This document shows positions 45,405 to 55,600 of a DNA stretch of 64,000 nucleotides, piece after piece. A program made the position numbers and the translations under genes. The DNA is from Apoderus coryli (lineage: Eukaryota > Arthropoda > Insecta > Coleoptera > Attelabidae): the NCBI GenBank assembly GCA_911728435.2, contig OU452199.1, positions 44,967,004-45,031,003 on the forward strand. The letters are read 5' to 3'. Position 1 is the stretch's first letter. Each line of letters begins with the position of its first letter. The notes beneath the pieces are model-generated. The model did no database searches. It saw nothing but the letters and a program-made list of their open reading frames with translations, and had not been told where the DNA came from.

Positions 45405-45965
45405 GACTTTATTGTGAATTGTAAATGTAACACAAAAGGCGAAGTTGAGACGTGGTCTCCTAGCTTAACCTGTTTCGAATTTTAAACCTACATATTAACA
45501 TATAAGTTATTATAATATTTCTTATATAAAACAATAATAATTACAGCAAAAACAACAAACATACACGCACAAAAAAGAACTAAAATAAATAATCGCAAAT
45601 CCTAACCCTATACACAGTATTTAGCAATTAATAATCTTTAATTTTCGACCATAGTATTGAAACTAACTTAAATACTAATTTTAATAAAACAGAATAAACC
45701 AAAGAAAAAAAAAGAAAAAAAGTGCATTCTAATTCACTCAACAGAAACCCAAAATCTTATACCTATATACTTGCTATATACAGTAGTTATTATTAACGAT
45801 AAAAATTCCAGCAGCAGTTTTGAAACTTGGTCCAGACAAGCATGCCACCCGATCAGGCAACGCATTGTATAGTTTAGCTATTGTATAACTAAATGACCTT
45901 TCGAATAAAGTTGTGCTATGCATAGGCGGAGTTGCTATATATTTTTTTGTCTGGATGTTATTAGT
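45373..45965 (-). mobile_element. LINE 3' end with RT C-terminal scrap
   Basis: (TAA)n on the plus strand at 45375-45402 is a (TTA)n tail read on the minus strand. Upstream, on the minus strand, the end of a LINE protein is visible: TTLFERSFSYTIAKLYNALPDRV (the 'F.RSF...LWN.LP' C-terminal motif). It abuts the oppositely oriented RT fragment at 45966. Confidence 0.7.
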
Positions 45966-46516
45966 TAAAATTCAAATTGTTTAACAAGTCGCTGCGTACT
46001 GCAACATTTCCGCGATTGTGGAAACTGACGCGCATTTGCCCGGTGCATAAATCGGGAGAAAATAACATGGTCAATAATTACAGACCCATTTCAATATTGT
46101 CAAATTCTTCGAAGGTCTTCGAGAGCGTGCTTCATCAAATTATTTATAATCAAGTCAAAAACTCTATTGTTACAGAACAGCATGGCTTTTTCCGAAAGCG
46201 GTCAACAGTTACAAATTTAGCTCAGTTTTTACAAACAATATATCCCGCTGTTGGGGGAGGTCTGCAAGTCGACACAATATATACAGATTTCTCTAAGGCC
46301 TTTGATAATTTAAACCATTATCTAACTGATCGTCGACTTTTCGTGGAATACAATGGATTCAGATCTCAAGAATTTGTGGCGACTAGCGGCGCGCCCCAAG
46401 GCAGTAATCTGGCACCTTTGATTTTCTCGATATATGTTAACGATATTGGGGAGACTTTGTCTAGTCATTTTCTATTATTCGCGGATGATTTCAAATTGTT
46501 TCGCCCGATCCAGTGG
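45966..46516 (+). pseudogene. RT fragment (FADD family), internal deletion
   Basis: Plus-strand reverse transcriptase: MFNKSLRTATFPRLWKL, ICPVHKSGENNMVNNYRPIS, QHGFFRKRSTVTNLAQFL, YTDFSKAFDNLNH, then YLTDRRLFVEYNGFRSQEF, SGAPQGSNLAPLIFSIYVND, LLFADDFKLF. About 25 residues present in relatives between FDNLNH and YLTDRR are missing. The catalytic FADD is intact, but both ends of the gene are gone. Confidence 0.8.
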
Positions 46517-46680
46517 AAGTCCGACTGGGCAAATGCGGGAAATTTTCCAAGCTTTTGGGAATATATTGGATCTCAGAGACCTATTAAACAGAGTCTGCAG
46601 TGGCACGGCGAAAACAGACGCACAATCTCGTAAGATGAAAGCCGGGATGTCACCTGGATTTAATAAGATTGAGGCACTTC
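46517..46680 (-). pseudogene. RT N-terminal scrap, opposite orientation
   Basis: The minus strand reads NPGDIPAFILRDCASVFAVP, LQTLFNRSLRSNIFPKAWKI and SRICPV, i.e. the region just before and overlapping the start of the plus-strand fragment 45966-46516. The overlap differs (NRSLRSNIFPKAW versus NKSLRTATFPRLW), so it is a different copy, not a simple inversion. Confidence 0.7.
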
Positions 46681-47056
46681 TGTTTAATTTTTTGAAACTA
46701 ATTTAAAAATCGAGTGGTACCTAATGAGGTGAAAATCAGAACCTTTCAATTGTGAAACATTCTTATTTTTAGGCTTGTAATGTTTATCTTAAGCTACGGT
46801 TTCCTAGAACTGTGCGCGGCGCACAACAAGCGCACAGCGCACAACAAGCGCACAGTGCGCCGTACTGCGCCGAAATCTAACCTGTGGAAATAAGTTGGTC
46901 TGGATTCCTCCGTCGGAGTGCGCCGGCAATTACGCTGAAATCTAAAATCTACACAGCCATATACGCTTGTAGGCACAAGACGCACTTCGCAGTTGAGAGC
47001 AAACTGTTGGTTAATAAGCAAGGTTACGAGGGTGTGTAATTAAGTTAAATACAGAC

Positions 47057-47140
47057 ATGTGTTCCAAATTTTCGCCTAAAGAAGAACAACAATTAATTGA
47101 TTTAATTAAAGAAAACCCGGTACGACGATCTTTGACTTGA
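47057..47140 (+). pseudogene. Possible MADF-type second protein of the Harbinger element
   Basis: Reads MCSKFSPKEEQQLIDLIKEN then PVRRSLT and stops. The '(E)xxLIxLIxENP' layout is that of a MADF/Myb-like DNA-binding domain start, which PIF/Harbinger elements often encode separately from the transposase. Only 27 residues remain, and no continuation was found. Confidence 0.4.
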
Positions 47141-47289
47141 TATAATTAATAATAATAATAATAATAATATATGAAAGGAAATAAGCAAAACAAACATAAG
47201 ACGGCACACTACATAATGGCCCCTATGAATCAATTGCTACATTAAAAATATTTTACGGTTTTCGCGACACGTTGCTACTTTTTTATGAA

Positions 47290-48255
47290 ACTCACGATGC
47301 CCTAATCAAATTCTGGGTAACATATTATGTACTATGTAGTTTTCGTGATATAGGGCCGAATTCAAAAAAGTATCTTTTCGGACCCCTCTCATATCTGGGA
47401 AACTATGACAGGTATTGGTAATGTATAAACGGTGTTTGATAGATATTTTTTATGCAGAGTCCCCTTATTGACTCTTAATTTTGTTATTTGTTCTCAGTTT
47501 CAAAATATTAACAAAACCACTCTGATTATTGTACATATTTAATGATTATTTTTCCTTTCAAATGATATATAACACTTAATAGTTTGATTTTTATAAATAT
47601 CAAAAATCGAGAGTATAGAAAAATGTATTCACTATTATTAGTTTTCTGGACGCGCTGTAATTTTAACATATTGTTAAATTCTTTCGCGATTATGCGATAT
47701 TTAATTTAGTCGTTAAAATACCTACCAAAATCTATATAGGTTCAATAAAAATTGTAATTTTGATGATTTCGATTTAGGCTTTTATTTTCACATAATATAT
47801 TTTAATAGAATTAAAGGTTGAATAAAATAATAAATAAAATCAACAAAAACAAAACGCAAAAAATGAAATATGTTTTAAAAGAAATTTATTTTATGAAAAA
47901 CTACGTGTAAACTTAAGGGTATTTACATGAACCTAAACTACTAATTGCAAACAGAAATACTTACATATTCTACATAATTATACCTACTTAATATTAATTT
48001 CATAAAAACTCATCTGTTCAAAATTAGCTCCGTTTACTTCGAAGCACAATCCAATAACTTTTTATATTTTCCTAATTCCATTCAATATAATTATAGGGCG
48101 TTTTTTGAGGATTCTACATAAAAACGTTTATATATTTCCATATCTGTCATACTGTCCGAGATATGAGGGGGCTCCGAAAAATAAGTTTTTTGAAGTCTTC
48201 CCTATAACTCAAAAATTACATGTGTTACCCAAAATTTGGGTAGGGTATCGTGAAT
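47290..48255. mobile_element. Non-coding inverted-repeat element (MITE)
   Basis: The left ~190 bases (CTCACGATGCCCTA, AAATTCTGGGTAACA, TTTTCGGACCCCTCTCATAT) and the right ~165 bases are imperfect reverse complements; overall ~965 bp without coding sequence. The right end touches the (TTA)n tail of the LINE fragment at 48257. Confidence 0.6.
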
Positions 48256-48256
48256 T

Positions 48257-48420
48257 ATAATAATAATAATAATCTCTTTATTGTCTAACAGGTATAACTA
48301 CCCAATTACAAGACAAAACAAAAATATATATTATGATACAATGACATAGGTGATTGAAAATAAAACTAATAAAAGTAACAAAGGTATAAAATAAAATATA
48401 ATTCTGACAGGCTGAAACCT
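48257..48420 (-). mobile_element. LINE 3' UTR fragment with (TTA)n tail
   Basis: Read on the minus strand it contains TGTCTTGTAATTGGGT, CCTGTTAGACAATAAAGAG and (TTA)n, matching the 3' end of the LINE at 6926-8232. Only untranslated sequence. Confidence 0.75.
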
Positions 48421-48429
48421 CTTTTAGAA

Positions 48430-49353
48430 ATGCCAATTCCAAACAATACCAAAAGTCTTCAAAGAGCATTGGGAATGTTCTCACATTATTCAAAATGGAT
48501 TAACAAATTTTCTGAAAAGATAAGATGTTTAATAGACTGCAAGACATTTCCACTCAGTACACAACTAGTTTCCGCTTTCGAAGAAATAAGGACTGACATA
48601 GCTAACTCGCTTCTGTGGAGCATCGATGATAAAGAAATTTTAATTGTAGAGACAGTTGCATCTGATTTTGCTATAGCCGCTACGTTGAGTCAAGCTGGAA
48701 GGCCTGTGGCATTCTTTTCACGTACACTATCCGAATCAGAGAGACGACACCCTGCTATAGAAAAAGAGGCATATGCTTGTGTTGAAGCATTAAAGAAGTG
48801 GAGACATTTTTTAATTGGAAGACATTTTAAATTAGTGACAGACCAGAAATCAGTATCTTTTATGTTCAATACAAACCACACAAATAAAATCAAAAATGAC
48901 AAAATCATGCGTTGGCGCATAGAACTTTCGTGTTTCAAATTTGAAATAGTTTATCGTCCTGGAAAATCAAATAGGGCAGCTGATGCTTTTTCAAGAATAT
49001 GCAATAATATTACAAACAAACTCTTTGAGTTACACTCGTCCTTGTGCCATCCTGGGTTCACCCGAATGCATCATTTTATTAAAATTCGAAATTTGCCGCA
49101 TTCTTTAGAAGAAATTAAACGAATGATTGCCGCATGCTCGATATGTGCAGAAATTAAACCTAGATTCTACAAAAAAGATGAAAACAGTCATTTAATCAAA
49201 GCAACAGCCCCGTTTGAAAGATTAAATATTGATTTTAAGGGTCCGATACCGAGTTCTTCTAAAAATTCCTTCCTCTTTACAGTTGTTGATGAATATTCGC
49301 GGTTTCCTTGGGCATTTCCTTGTGCAGATACTTCTAGCCTTATTCAAATTTGA
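48430..49353 (+). pseudogene. Ty3/gypsy pol fragment: RT end, RNase H, integrase start
   Basis: A 307-residue open frame from an LTR retrotransposon polyprotein. In order: the reverse-transcriptase C-terminus (SLQRALGMFSHYSKWINKFS), an RNase H domain (ETVASDFAIAATLSQAGRPV, FFSRTLSESERRHPAIEKEA, LVTDQKSVSFMF, RPGKSNRAADAFSRI), the integrase zinc finger (HSSLCHPGFTRMHHFIK ... CSICAE) and the start of the integrase core (LNIDFKGPIP, VVDEYSRFPWAFP). It ends abruptly at 49353, before the remaining catalytic residues; no LTRs flank it. Truncated at both ends and non-functional as an element, though the frame is uninterrupted. Confidence 0.9.
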
Positions 49354-49382
49354 AATTATACAAAAAAGTGTCGCGAAAACCG

Positions 49383-50074
49383 CATCCCGTTAACTTTCAA
49401 AATAACGGAGCTACCCCGCAATTACAATGAAATTTGGACTCACTGTAGATACTATGTCTCATACAGACAGGATACAATTCCCAAAAGCATTGCTAGAAAT
49501 GGGTATCCAGGTCTGTACAGAGCTTAATAAATATGTACCATTTATCATCATGATAAGACCTAGATAAATTAGTAAAGTTTGACACAAATGTCTGACTTAA
49601 GTGGTGCAAATTTAATTAATTTGGACATCAGATATATTTAAAGAATATTTTCATAATTAAGTGTCCATAACTAGTCTGGGATCCTGTGTAAGATTGGTTC
49701 TCACACGTTTAAACATGGCGCTGACTTGACCAATATCCACAATAACTTCGCACATCCGCAATGAAAATCCGCCCCAGCTCTCTCACTTCTTTGTGGTGGC
49801 CATTTTTGGGTTACTTCAGCTTGACGTACCCATTTGAAATTTAATATTTTTTTTTATTATTATTCAATTTTACTGAATTATAATTGACCACCCTGTACGT
49901 TTGCTATATAATAATATAGATTTTTTTTCAGTCCGTATACAATATTAGATTATTTCATGTTTCTATATTTATATTATACAGTGTTAACTACTTATGTTGA
50001 GTAGATTCCTTTCATTTATCTGGTGTTTGCAGCTTGCAATGAGATATAACAATGCAGTGTTATGTATACGGACT
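49383..50074. other. Intronic/element DNA, no gene
   Basis: The stretch 49922-49979 (CCGTATACAATATTAGATTA, ATTTCATGTTTC) recurs as a diverged direct copy at ~50176-50231, either side of the tRNA-like SINE. Confidence 0.4.
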
Positions 50075-50185
50075 GAGAGATATTTCTTGGATGTGCCACG
50101 GTAGTGCAATTGGTTGGAACACCTGAAAGGAAATTGGGGGCTGTTGGTTCGATCGAATCCAACTTGTGATACGGAATTTTTTTTC
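50075..50185 (+). repeat. tRNA-derived SINE-like sequence
   Basis: An A-box-like TAGTGCAATTGG at ~50102 and a B-box-like GGTTCGATCGAATCC at ~50147 are spaced as in a tRNA gene. The B box looks like the consensus GGTTCGAATCC with a 4-base TCGA duplication. A T run follows at ~50177-50185. Probably a short tRNA-derived retroposon, not a working tRNA. Confidence 0.5.
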
Positions 50186-50254
50186 ACTTCGTATACAATA
50201 TTAGTTTATTTCATGTTTCTTTATTCATAATATCTTCATACACACGAGAGTCGC

Positions 50255-50325
50255 TCGCTGTGCGCTGTGCGCCCAAATCTATTTGAAATAGATTTCGGCG
50301 CACAAGCGCACACAGCAGCAAATCT
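50255..50325. repeat. GCGC-rich palindrome inside the Harbinger element
   Basis: TGTGCGCTGTGCGCCCAAAT and its imperfect complement (ATTTCGGCGCACAAGCGCAC) flank a short centre. The same words occur in the Harbinger ends, so this is probably a subterminal repeat or the end of a related short element. Confidence 0.6.
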
Positions 50326-50926
50326 CGAAAACACTTTTTAAATTTTGTTTTACATAATCACAGTTTCTTTTAAAAAATATGGTTGGAAATAATCAATAAT
50401 TAACATTATCTACATTTATAGATGTTCGTATTCAGTGGCGTCGCTAGGAAAAAGTTCTGAGGGGATAATACGATTCTCAAATTGAATGAATTATATTATT
50501 CATATATACACTGTGGGCCAAATTAAAGTTGCACACTTTTTCATCGCTAATATACTTTTTACGTGTTCCACCGAATCGATTTATTTTTGGAGAGTCGGTA
50601 GGCTCTGGTATGTTCTTATCAGGCTCTCCAGTTTTGATCTAAAAGTTCTAGACAAGAGTTTTTCTAAAATGCTACATTTAACTTCGTTGCGAAAGAATAT
50701 CAGCATTATAATCAACATCAATCTTCTAACATTATGTTAACCTTGTCGAATTTTTAGATAAAAAAAACAATCAAAAAATAAAATAAAATGTTTAATAAGA
50801 ACTTAGAAACACTTTTACATTTAATTACAAATTAAGTAGTTTTGGAGATTATATTATTTTCCCGGTGCACTGGGCAGCAGAGCAGTGTTGAAATAGATTC
50901 TAAATTTATCTCGTATTGCAGAAGCT

Positions 50927-51215
50927 TCAAATGATGCTCTCCTCTGAATGGAAGATTTTAAGGATAACATATTGTTTTTGGAAGAAGTTGTGTATTATGC
51001 ATGCTGCAATAATGACATTGTCAGCCGTATGAGGTGAAACTGCTATTGGAGTATAAAATACTCTAAAAGTTTGAAATAATAAACCAAATGCATTTTCTGA
51101 AGTTCTCCGAGCTCTTGAATGTCTGTAATTATATACAGCCTTTGTATTGTCACCTTGTGCCTGAGCCTGGAGGTATGGCTTCATCATATATGTTGTTAAA
51201 CATATGCTTCCTCAA
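50927..51215 (-). pseudogene. PIF/Harbinger transposase C-terminus
   Basis: DDE nuclease fragment: MKPYLQAQAQGDNTKAVYNY, RHSRARRTSENAFGLLFQTF, RVFYTPIAVSPHTADNVIIA, ACIIHNFF. This matches the NYRLSRARR-x-VENAFG segment, with the last catalytic acidic residue (Glu of ENAFG), and the HNFL end of Harbinger nucleases. The upstream catalytic part is lost or too decayed to read. Confidence 0.85.
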
Positions 51216-51991
51216 GCAGTAGCCAATAAGCCACTTGGACTAGTTTCTTTTTATACAAATCCATTTTATGGTAATGCCTTGTACAGGGTGTTTTCTTGAG
51301 TTCCCTCAAATTAGTCTATTAAGGAAAGTGTTGCACTTTATATAGTATAAAAGGTGTTTAGTAAAGAATGACTCAAACTTTAGATTATTTTTCGACACCC
51401 GTACTATAATAATACGTCCAAAATCCATAATAATGAGATCCATTAGGATACAGATTTTTCATAACGCTACAGATTTTTAACCAATAGAAACCCATAATTT
51501 TTCAATCAAACATGTTGTGCATTTGACGTTTGTTAATGCCAACATAAATATATTTATCATTCTTCATTATTTATCGGGTGTAGCGTATGCAACTCTTATG
51601 TAATTGTTATTAACCATCATTTAGTCAATGATCGTTGCATAGTACTATTATTTAACAACGAAAAACCCCGGTACACTTTAAACAAAACAGCATCGACGCA
51701 ACACACAACAACTTCTTGAATAATAGTAATTTTACTGGATTCCTAGAAATACACGCGCAGTGCGGCGCACTGTGCGCTGTGCGCTTGTTGTGCGCCGCGC
51801 ACACCTCTAGGAAACCGTAGCTTTATCTTCATTTCATGCCATTAATTACAAAAGGTACAGCTCATTCCATTTATATATTGCATTTCGGATAATATCCACA
51901 GAATATTTCCTTCAGGAAAACAAACTTAAGGTGTTTTTTGATTCTAAATGAAAAAGTGCCTTTAAATCATATTCATAGCACGAATACTTAC

Positions 51992-52143
51992 GTTTTTAGC
52001 CAATCGCTTAACAGGTCGACTACCCTTCCACCACGTTATTACAGCATCTGGTCGCGATCCTATTGTCCTGCACTCGACCTCGTACCGTTTATCTGCTGAA
52101 ACCTGTTTTTCTTTTGTCAGAATATTAACTGTTTGAGGTTTTA
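51992..52143 (-). CDS. Sidestep-family adhesion protein, Ig2 first-half exon
   Basis: A 152-base exon with acceptor TTTCAG before 52143 and donor GTAAGT from 51991. Phase 1 in, phase 0 out, so it joins in frame to 41869-41725. Codes KPQTVNILTKEKQVSADKRY, EVECRTIGSRPDAVITWWKG (first Ig Cys, core Trp) and SRPVKRLAKN. 'CRTxGSRPxAxITWWKGSR' is a hallmark of Side-family second Ig domains. This is the most 5' exon found; the first Ig domain and signal peptide should lie to the right, probably beyond 64000. Confidence 0.92.
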
Positions 52144-53449
52144 CTGAAACAAAATAAGTAACAAAAAAATTGTAATCAAAATGAGGTGAAAACTGCACTT
52201 GGAATTGATTCCAAAAATAGTTGTTGTAATCACCAGATGTTTGATGAACAAATAGAATTCTATATTCAACTAAGTTAGAAACCTTTTTTAAACGAATCAA
52301 TTATCTCACATCTCAAGTGAGCGGATCAAAATTCGCTATACAGGATTGCTATTCTAATCTATGGAAATGTTAACACTTCTATCTCCTCCTCCCTCATTGT
52401 GCTGCTTCAAATGCTAAGGCTATATAGACATTTAACTTTGGAGTGCAAAGTGCTTAAAAAAGCTCAGCCATCGGATATTGATTTGAAAACTTCCAGTATT
52501 AAATACCACAACGTATTAGTTTTCTTCACTACTGTTGAAATATGGCCATTTTAAATTTTATTTTAGTCAACTTAAAGACAAATATCAATAATTTTGTCAT
52601 TAAAGATTCCTGCGTAGCCCATTCAAAACAGGCAGTTTAATGCTCATTTATAGCACTTGAAGCCTTTACGAAACGATCAAATCCATATCGGGAGACCTCA
52701 TCTTCTTACGTTTACAAAACAGGATTTATAGCATTAAAGTAAGTAAATCCCCAGCTACAATAAATTATATTTATTCCATTCTATCCGAGAATATGTGGCT
52801 TACTAAATTATACATGTTACGCTCAACCTAGATGAGACGTCTCGTTCTCTCATTATAATTAAACTCTTCAAATCTAACGAGCATCTCATTCATTCATTTA
52901 TTCATTCACTCATCATTCCTCTGGCTATACACACAACAACATTCATCAGGATTCAGCAGGAAGAAGCAAATAAAGTAAGTAGAGTATCCTCGGATGGGTG
53001 CACACGAATTGGATAATGCCAGACAGGATAAACATATACGCTAGTGTTGTTAATTTGTAAAAAAAAGCTGAGTCGTCTCATACTAGAAACACAGGGTGTA
53101 CAATAGGAATCGCTGTAATGATACTTCTCAAAAGGACACCGCGTGCACTTTTTTAATCTGATTTTATTTTATACAAATAATTACTAAACCATTTTAAAGA
53201 AAGAAAAAATAAGAAACAATCTACTATTATACAAATGTAAATTACTTCCATACGCATTTTCCATGTTTCAACATTTTAAAGAAATTAATTCTCAAAAGTA
53301 AATTTCTGTGAATTTATCCTACATTGGAGGCAAGGAAACAATCTTCTCGTCATTATCATTTGGACACAAAAAATTGTGTGTTTAAACGATACAATTTCTA
53401 CTCGCAATTCAATGTTCGTTGCACAATAAGAAATAATGGTGCCGAGACA
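52144..53449. other. Intron, no gene
   Basis: About 1.3 kb of AT-rich sequence; no element or exon is recognised. Confidence 0.5.
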
Positions 53450-53814
53450 CTAAATAAATAAATAAATGCTTTATTGCTCAACAGAAAATTTCCAGTTACA
53501 GAGCAACCACACAAAAGTATCAATACAAAGAATATAAATATATAGAAGACAATCAATAACTTGATAACTTTACATAACAGAAGTAAATTAAATTAATAGA
53601 GATACAAATAAAGAAATAAACATAAAAAATATATAAACAATCAAATTCAATCATCACAACCAAGTACATGTTCTGCGGCCGCCAAAATATGTTTCAATGT
53701 ATCATGAAACAAATCACAATTCCGGCACACCACATTAAACGTGCGAGACATAGTGGACAATGGGGACCTCAACATAATATTTATCTATAAAAAAAGTCAT
53801 TGAGGATTATAAAA

Positions 53815-54025
53815 AAAGGAAAAAAAAAATCAAGAAAAAAAATTTTAAATAAAAAAATGTTTTTATTATTAAAAAAAAAAAATTAAAAAAAAAAAAAATT
53901 AAAAAAAAATTTAAAAAAAAAAATTAAAAAAAAAAAATTTAAAAAAAAAATTTAAAAAAAAAATTAAAAAAAAAAATTAAAAAAAAAAAAATTTTCAAAA
54001 AAAATAATTCAAAAATTAATTAAAA
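53815..54025. repeat. Low-complexity A/T tract
   Basis: About 200 bases of A runs separated by TT or TTT (e.g. TTAAAAAAAAAA units). It lies between the LINE 3' part and the satellite array. Confidence 0.9.
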
Positions 54026-54099
54026 AAAAGTATTGCCAGAGCTGAAAATCTGAAAATGTTTCTATCTATTATTGAAAATAAATAGAAACATTTGAATTA

Positions 54100-55030
54100 C
54101 CCCGTAGATAACCTCTAGGAACATATAGTTTAACTTTCAAAGAAAACTTGAATTGAAATCTAAAGAATTCAAAAAATTCTTCAAAATATTACTATTTGAC
54201 CTTAACAAAATAAAGAAATACATTTTTGATTCACCCTGTATATAAATTTGAGCTTATATTTTAACTTTCAAAAAAATCTTGATTTGAAATCTAAAGAAAT
54301 CAAAAAATTATTCAAAATATTACTATTTGACCTTAACAAAATAAAGAAATACATTTTTGATTCACCCTGTATATAAATTTGTGCTTATAGTTTAACTTTC
54401 ACAGAAAACTTGAATTGAAATCTAAAGAAATCAAAAAATTCTTCAAAATATTACTTTTTTGTCCAAAATAATGAAATACATTTTTGATTCACCTTGTATA
54501 TACATTTGAGCTTATATTTTAACTTTCAAAAAAATCTTGATTTGAAATCTAAAGAAATCAAAAAATTATTCAAAATATTACTATTTGACCTTAACAAAAT
54601 AAAGAAATACATTTTTGATTCACCCTGTATATAAATTTGTGCTTATAGTTTAACTTTCAAAGAAAACTTGAATTGAAATCTAAAGAAATCAAAAAATTCT
54701 TCAAAATATTACTTTTTTGTCCAAAATAATGAAATACATTTTTGATTCACCTTGTATATACATTTGAGCTTATATTTTAACTTTCAAAAAAATCTTGATT
54801 TGAAATCTAAAGAAATCAAAAAATTATTCAAAATATTACTATTTGACCTTAACAAAATAAAGAAATACATTTTTGATTCACCCTGTATATAAATTTGAGC
54901 TTATAGTTTAACTTTCACAGAAAACTTGAATTGAAATCTAAAGAAATCAAAAAATTCTTCAAAATATTACTTTTTTGTCCAAAATAATGAAATACATTTT
55001 TGACTCACCCCGTATATAAATCTAAAGCCT
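54100..55030. repeat. Satellite array with dimeric 131/127-bp higher-order unit
   Basis: GA(T/C)TCACC starts at 54228, 54359, 54486, 54617, 54744, 54875 and 55002, giving spacings of 131, 127, 131, 127, 131, 127. Two monomer types alternate: type A has AAAAAAATCTTGATTTG and GACCTTAACAAAATAAAG, type B has GAAAACTTGAATTG and TTTTTTGTCCAAAATAATG. The repeating dimer is 258 bp, about 3.5 copies. Each monomer contains TTCACCC(T)TGTATATA, whose complement TATACAGGGTGAA resembles a mariner terminus. Confidence 0.95.
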
Positions 55031-55600
55031 ATGCTAAAAATTGGTAGTTTCTTGAGTTTATTCGCGGAACAGTAAGACGGAATCCTTCAAGCAGCTCAGG
55101 ACAGTCAATAACGCCATTAAAGACTTTACAAACATTGCTTATGCATGCAAGATCCCGCCTCAATTGCAATGATTGCACACCAAATCTGCCCGTTAGATAG
55201 CCATACAGCGCGAATCGAACACAACACCAAGATCCCTGGTAGTTTCCACACGTGACAATGCAGCATCATGAATCGCGTATTCAAAATCAATAGAGAACGT
55301 TCTCCTAGTATATGATGACACAACTATAAACTTTACCGGGTTCAGCAGAAGATTATTAGCATCACACCAATCCCCGACCAAGTTCAGACTGTTTTGCAAA
55401 ACATGACAGTCGTCAACAGAGTCCACAGTGGAGTAGATCTTCAGAAAAAATCAATCTTTCAGATTTTAAATTCTTTCCCAGGTCGTTAATAAAAAGATTG
55501 AACAGTAGTGGTCCCAGATTCGAACCTTGACGTACTACTGATGTTGCATGGTAGCTTCTTGATTTATAACCGTTATAAGAAACTCAGCCGCTAATGTAAG

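Larger units (their letters stand above)
47256..49382. repeat. 15-bp inverted pair, possible ends of a nested insertion
   Basis: CGGTTTTCGCGACAC at 47256-47270 is exactly complemented at 49368-49382, enclosing the MITE, the LINE tail and the Ty3/gypsy fragment. It could be the ends of an older element; no target duplication was confirmed. Confidence 0.3.
46792..51822 (-). mobile_element. PIF/Harbinger element with GC-rich inverted ends, multiply invaded
   Basis: Bounded by TTA on both sides (46789-46791, 51823-51825), the Harbinger target duplication. Ends: AGCTACGGTTTCCTAGA, then a GCGCAC-rich stretch (GCGCGGCGCACAACAAGC, GCGCACAG, CCGAAATCT) present as reverse complement at 51730-51822. 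Carries a transposase C-terminus (minus, 50927-51215) and a possible MADF-type ORF start. A MITE, a LINE tail, a Ty3/gypsy fragment and a SINE lie inside. The GC-rich ends contrast sharply with the AT-rich surroundings. Confidence 0.85.
53450..55600 (-). mobile_element. FADD-family LINE fragment split by a satellite array
   Basis: Minus-strand LINE: tail (TAAA)n at 53450-53468, 3' UTR, then the last coding part (LRSPLSTMSRTFN, VVCRNCDLFHDT; ~53650-53775). After ~1.25 kb of A-rich and satellite DNA the coding resumes (55040-55590): RQGSNLGPLLFNLFINDLGK, DANNLLLNPVKFIVV, TRDLGVVFDS, YLTGRFGVQSLQLRRDLA, EGFRLTVPRINSRN. The RT active site FADD is degraded to FSED. Frameshifts and a deletion after DLGVVFDSR are present. 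Confidence 0.75.

Noticed and set aside
45966..46680. Simple 5' inversion of one LINE copy (twin priming)
   Set aside because: The overlapping coding parts differ at many residues, so the two orientations come from different copies.
50101..50165. Functional tRNA gene
   Set aside because: The B box is interrupted by a 4-base duplication and I cannot fold a full cloverleaf; a SINE-like relic is more likely.
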